DNA of 64,000 nucleotides from Phycisphaerae bacterium (lineage in GTDB: Bacteria > Planctomycetota > Phycisphaerae > Sedimentisphaerales > Sedimentisphaeraceae), in the NCBI GenBank assembly GCA_027078365.1, contig JALWYQ010000037.1:43143-107142 (forward strand), given 5' to 3'. Every line of letters begins with the position of its first letter. The first letter of the stretch is position 1. Of the stretch, positions 61,959 through 64,000 are shown in pieces. The notes under the pieces are model-generated. The model did not search any database. It was not told where the DNA came from and worked only from the letters and a program-made list of their open reading frames with translations. The position numbers and the translations under genes were made by a program.

Positions 61959-63488
61959 CTATAATTTTCTATCTAGTTTTCTATAGCTAATAGCTTCCGC
62001 GATATGAGAGACATTAATTTTTTCACTTTCCTCAATATCCGCAATTGTTCTAGCAACTCGAAGAATCTTGTCATGTGCCCTAGCACTCAGAGCAAGTTCC
62101 ATCATTGCTTGTTTTAATAGTTGCTCCCCTTGACTGTCAAGCTCACAGTACCTTTCAATTTGCGAATGACTCATATACGCATTTGTCATACGATTATCAT
62201 TGCCAAATCTTTCTCTCTGTATAGCTCTTGCTATAGTAACTTTTTGTAGCAAGCCCTGCGAAGATACTCCCCTAGACTTGTCTCTGAGTTTGTCATAATT
62301 AACTGCGGGAACATCGATATGTAAGTCAATTCTATCAAGTAACGGGCCTGATATCTTTCCCATATATTGCTCAACTTGCTTTGGTGAGCATTTACATTTT
62401 CTAATATTGGAACCATAATACCCGCACTTGCATGGATTAGCAGAAGCAACCAACATAAATTGGGCAGGAAATGTTACAGTGCCTTTAGTTCTTGCAATTG
62501 TAACATTCCCATCTTCAAGTGGTTGACGAATCGTCTCAAGTACGGAGCGAGGAAATTCTGGAAATTCATCCAGAAAAAGGATTCCATGGTGAGATAGGCT
62601 CAACTCTCCAGGCCTTGGAACACTTCCACCACCAACCAAAGATGGTGCACTAGCAGAGTGATGTGGACTTCTAAATGGACGTGTCGCTACCATAGCCTCC
62701 CCTTCTCCAAGCAATCCAACAGAAGAGTAGATTCTAGTTGTCTCAAGAGACTCCTCAATAGATAGCCTTGGCAAAATTGTAGCCACACGTTTTGAAAGCA
62801 TAGTCTTTCCAGAACCTGGTGGACCTATCATTAAAACATTATGTGCCCCTGCAGCCGCTATTAGCAAAGCTCTTTTGACTGCCTCTTGCCCCTTAACATC
62901 CGCAAAATCTATCTTATAGCTTGAAGCAACTTTAAATAATTGTTGAATATCCAAATAAACAGGCTCAAGAGGTAATTGCCCAGAAAGCATAGATGCAACT
63001 TGAGCAAGATTGCTAACTCCAAATACCTCAATATCTTTGACTACAGCAGCCTCCATCGCATTTTCTTGTGGAACAAATATTCGACTAAATCCATTTGCCT
63101 GCGCAGCCATGGTCATACTTAGAACTCCATTTATAGGTCTGATCCTACCGTCTAGTGCAAGTTCTCCTACTGCAATTTCCTTACTTAAATCACAACATTG
63201 CAACTGGTTTGTACTGCGCAACATTCCAAGTGCGATGGGCAGATCAAAAGCGGCTCCTTCTTTCCGTAAATCACCGGGAGCCAAATTAACCAAGACTTGC
63301 GAATTGGGGTAATCGTAACCTGAGTTCACCAATGCACTTTTAACCCTCTCACAGCTCTCTCTTACCGCCACATCTGGTAGCCCCACCATTATAGTCTTTT
63401 CCTGAGCATCTTTATCTACATGAACCTCGACCTCACAAATATGACCATCAATACCAAAAAGGGTAACACTATTAATCCTAGCTAGCAT
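61959..63488 (-). CDS. comM: ComM/YifB-like AAA+ ATPase (Mg chelatase-like)
   Basis: About 509 residues from ATG 63488 (MLARINSVTL), which has GGGGGCAGGT upstream. The longer frame to 63530 is less likely. An N-terminal Lon-like ChlI domain (residues 1-170) is followed by AAA+ motifs: Walker A GPPGSGKTMLSKR near 215 and Walker B ILFLDEFPEF near 290. The C-terminal region has Cys clusters (CKCGYYG, CKCSP). ComM is a branch-migration helicase for natural transformation. Confidence 0.9.
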   Translation of the reverse strand: MLARINSVTLFGIDGHICEVEVHVDKDAQEKTIMVGLPDVAVRESCERVKSALVNSGYDYPNSQVLVNLAPGDLRKEGAAFDLPIALGMLRSTNQLQCCDLSKEIAVGELALDGRIRPINGVLSMTMAAQANGFSRIFVPQENAMEAAVVKDIEVFGVSNLAQVASMLSGQLPLEPVYLDIQQLFKVASSYKIDFADVKGQEAVKRALLIAAAGAHNVLMIGPPGSGKTMLSKRVATILPRLSIEESLETTRIYSSVGLLGEGEAMVATRPFRSPHHSASAPSLVGGGSVPRPGELSLSHHGILFLDEFPEFPRSVLETIRQPLEDGNVTIARTKGTVTFPAQFMLVASANPCKCGYYGSNIRKCKCSPKQVEQYMGKISGPLLDRIDLHIDVPAVNYDKLRDKSRGVSSQGLLQKVTIARAIQRERFGNDNRMTNAYMSHSQIERYCELDSQGEQLLKQAMMELALSARAHDKILRVARTIADIEESEKINVSHIAEAISYRKLDRKL

Positions 63489-63625
63489 ATACCTGCCCCC
63501 AAAAAAAACAACACCAATACATACCGGCATTATACATGTATCCGCAGGTATTTCAAGATATAGAATTGTTAACGTCCAAGAAATTGACCTTGAGATAGGA
63601 TAATTGAATACGGTCCCTAACTAAA

Positions 63626-63895
63626 TCAGCGATGGTTATTAAGAAATAAATCTCTAATTGCACGTAAAGGGTAACCCGATTTATTCAGCTCTTTTACAAG
63701 AGCAATCTTTTCAACTGCTTCACGGTCAAAGAGTCTCCGTCCACTGCTTGTCAACTTAGTTGGCTTGATAAGCCCTATCATTATATAGTATTGCAAGCTA
63801 CTACTAGAAACACCTGCTTGCCTTGCAGCATTTCCAGTTGTAAAAAAACCTTTATCAGAGGACTTCTTACCTTGTTTTTTTATTTGCTTTGCCAT
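63626..63895 (-). CDS. MerR-family HTH regulator
   Basis: An 89-residue protein with a MerR-type helix-turn-helix (FTTGNAARQAGVSSSSLQYY) and wing (GRRLFDREAVEKIALVKEL) and a short C-terminal helix. It lacks an effector domain, so it probably acts as a small DNA-binding switch. It is near comM but no operon link is visible. Confidence 0.75.
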   Translation of the reverse strand: MAKQIKKQGKKSSDKGFFTTGNAARQAGVSSSSLQYYIMIGLIKPTKLTSSGRRLFDREAVEKIALVKELNKSGYPLRAIRDLFLNNHR

Positions 63896-64000
63896 TGACT
63901 CTTTTATTTATCTTAACAATGAGCCTCTTTAAAGAGGTCTTAACTTCCATTGCCTGCAATTTCAATTTATACTCTTTATCTTTCCTGAGTATATTATGAT
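63896..64000. other. Right edge, no gene seen
   Basis: The last 105 bases contain only the upstream region of the MerR-like gene, T-rich and without a supported frame. Confidence 0.4.

Noticed and set aside
1..64000. CRISPR arrays, insertion sequences and rRNA genes
   Set aside because: Read through on both strands: no regularly spaced direct repeats with unique spacers, no transposase gene or IS ends, and no rRNA-like sequence were seen.

Overview
The window joins an integrated siphovirus-type prophage with a cargo region (about 1 to 33.46 kb) to ordinary chromosome (33.5 to 64 kb). The chromosome suggests a low-GC member of the PVC group, most likely a Phycisphaerae-like planctomycete. The signs are two secreted proteins with PEP-CTERM sorting tails, a very long RseP-type site-2 protease, a SurA/PpiD-like protein starting with a single anchor helix, a TrpR/YerC-type regulator, and a sodium:solute symporter preceded by its small accessory protein. 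Lineage is inferred from gene content only.

Prophage, almost entirely on the minus strand. Read right to left (24.9 to 0 kb) it runs: a divergent control region with helically phased TTGAG repeats; a small early gene; an excisionase-like HTH protein; small proteins; a winged-helix replication protein whose gene contains four iteron-like repeats; a small zinc-finger protein; a lipoprotein; an oversized tRNA-like RNA; a small P-loop ATPase; MazG; a tyrosine recombinase; small and large terminase, the latter with a histone-H1-like lysine-rich N-terminus; a zinc-ribbon protein; a gpW-position protein; portal; a protease-major capsid fusion with an internal start; a DUF2190-like decoration protein; head-tail and tail genes including tube, frameshifted assembly chaperone and tape measure; and an SGNH-hydrolase virion protein. 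The tail module runs off the left edge.

Cargo, plus strand (24.9 to 33.1 kb). A phage-type gene is followed by a four-gene unit (ParB/Srx-like protein, D12-class adenine methyltransferase, a protein resembling the C-terminal half of serine dehydrogenase proteinases, and a small acidic protein) closed by a strong terminator. Next come a partial second copy of the gene that precedes the unit, and an N6-adenine methyltransferase plus PD-(D/E)XK endonuclease pair. The element ends at the 3' end of a tRNA-like gene (T arm and acceptor only) followed by a strong terminator, which is what the distal attachment site of a tRNA-integrated element looks like. The other end lies outside the window.

Chromosome. 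33.5 to 37.3 kb is a minus-strand cluster of envelope proteins (CsgG-like, LpoB, YcfL, COG3014). 37.4 to 50.5 kb is a TrpR-type regulator, a DegT aminotransferase, two PEP-CTERM proteins and eight glycosyltransferases, which reads as a surface-polysaccharide locus. 50.5 to 64 kb holds housekeeping genes (rseP, dxr, a SurA-like chaperone, rnc, a STAS protein, a symporter pair, comM and a MerR-like regulator).
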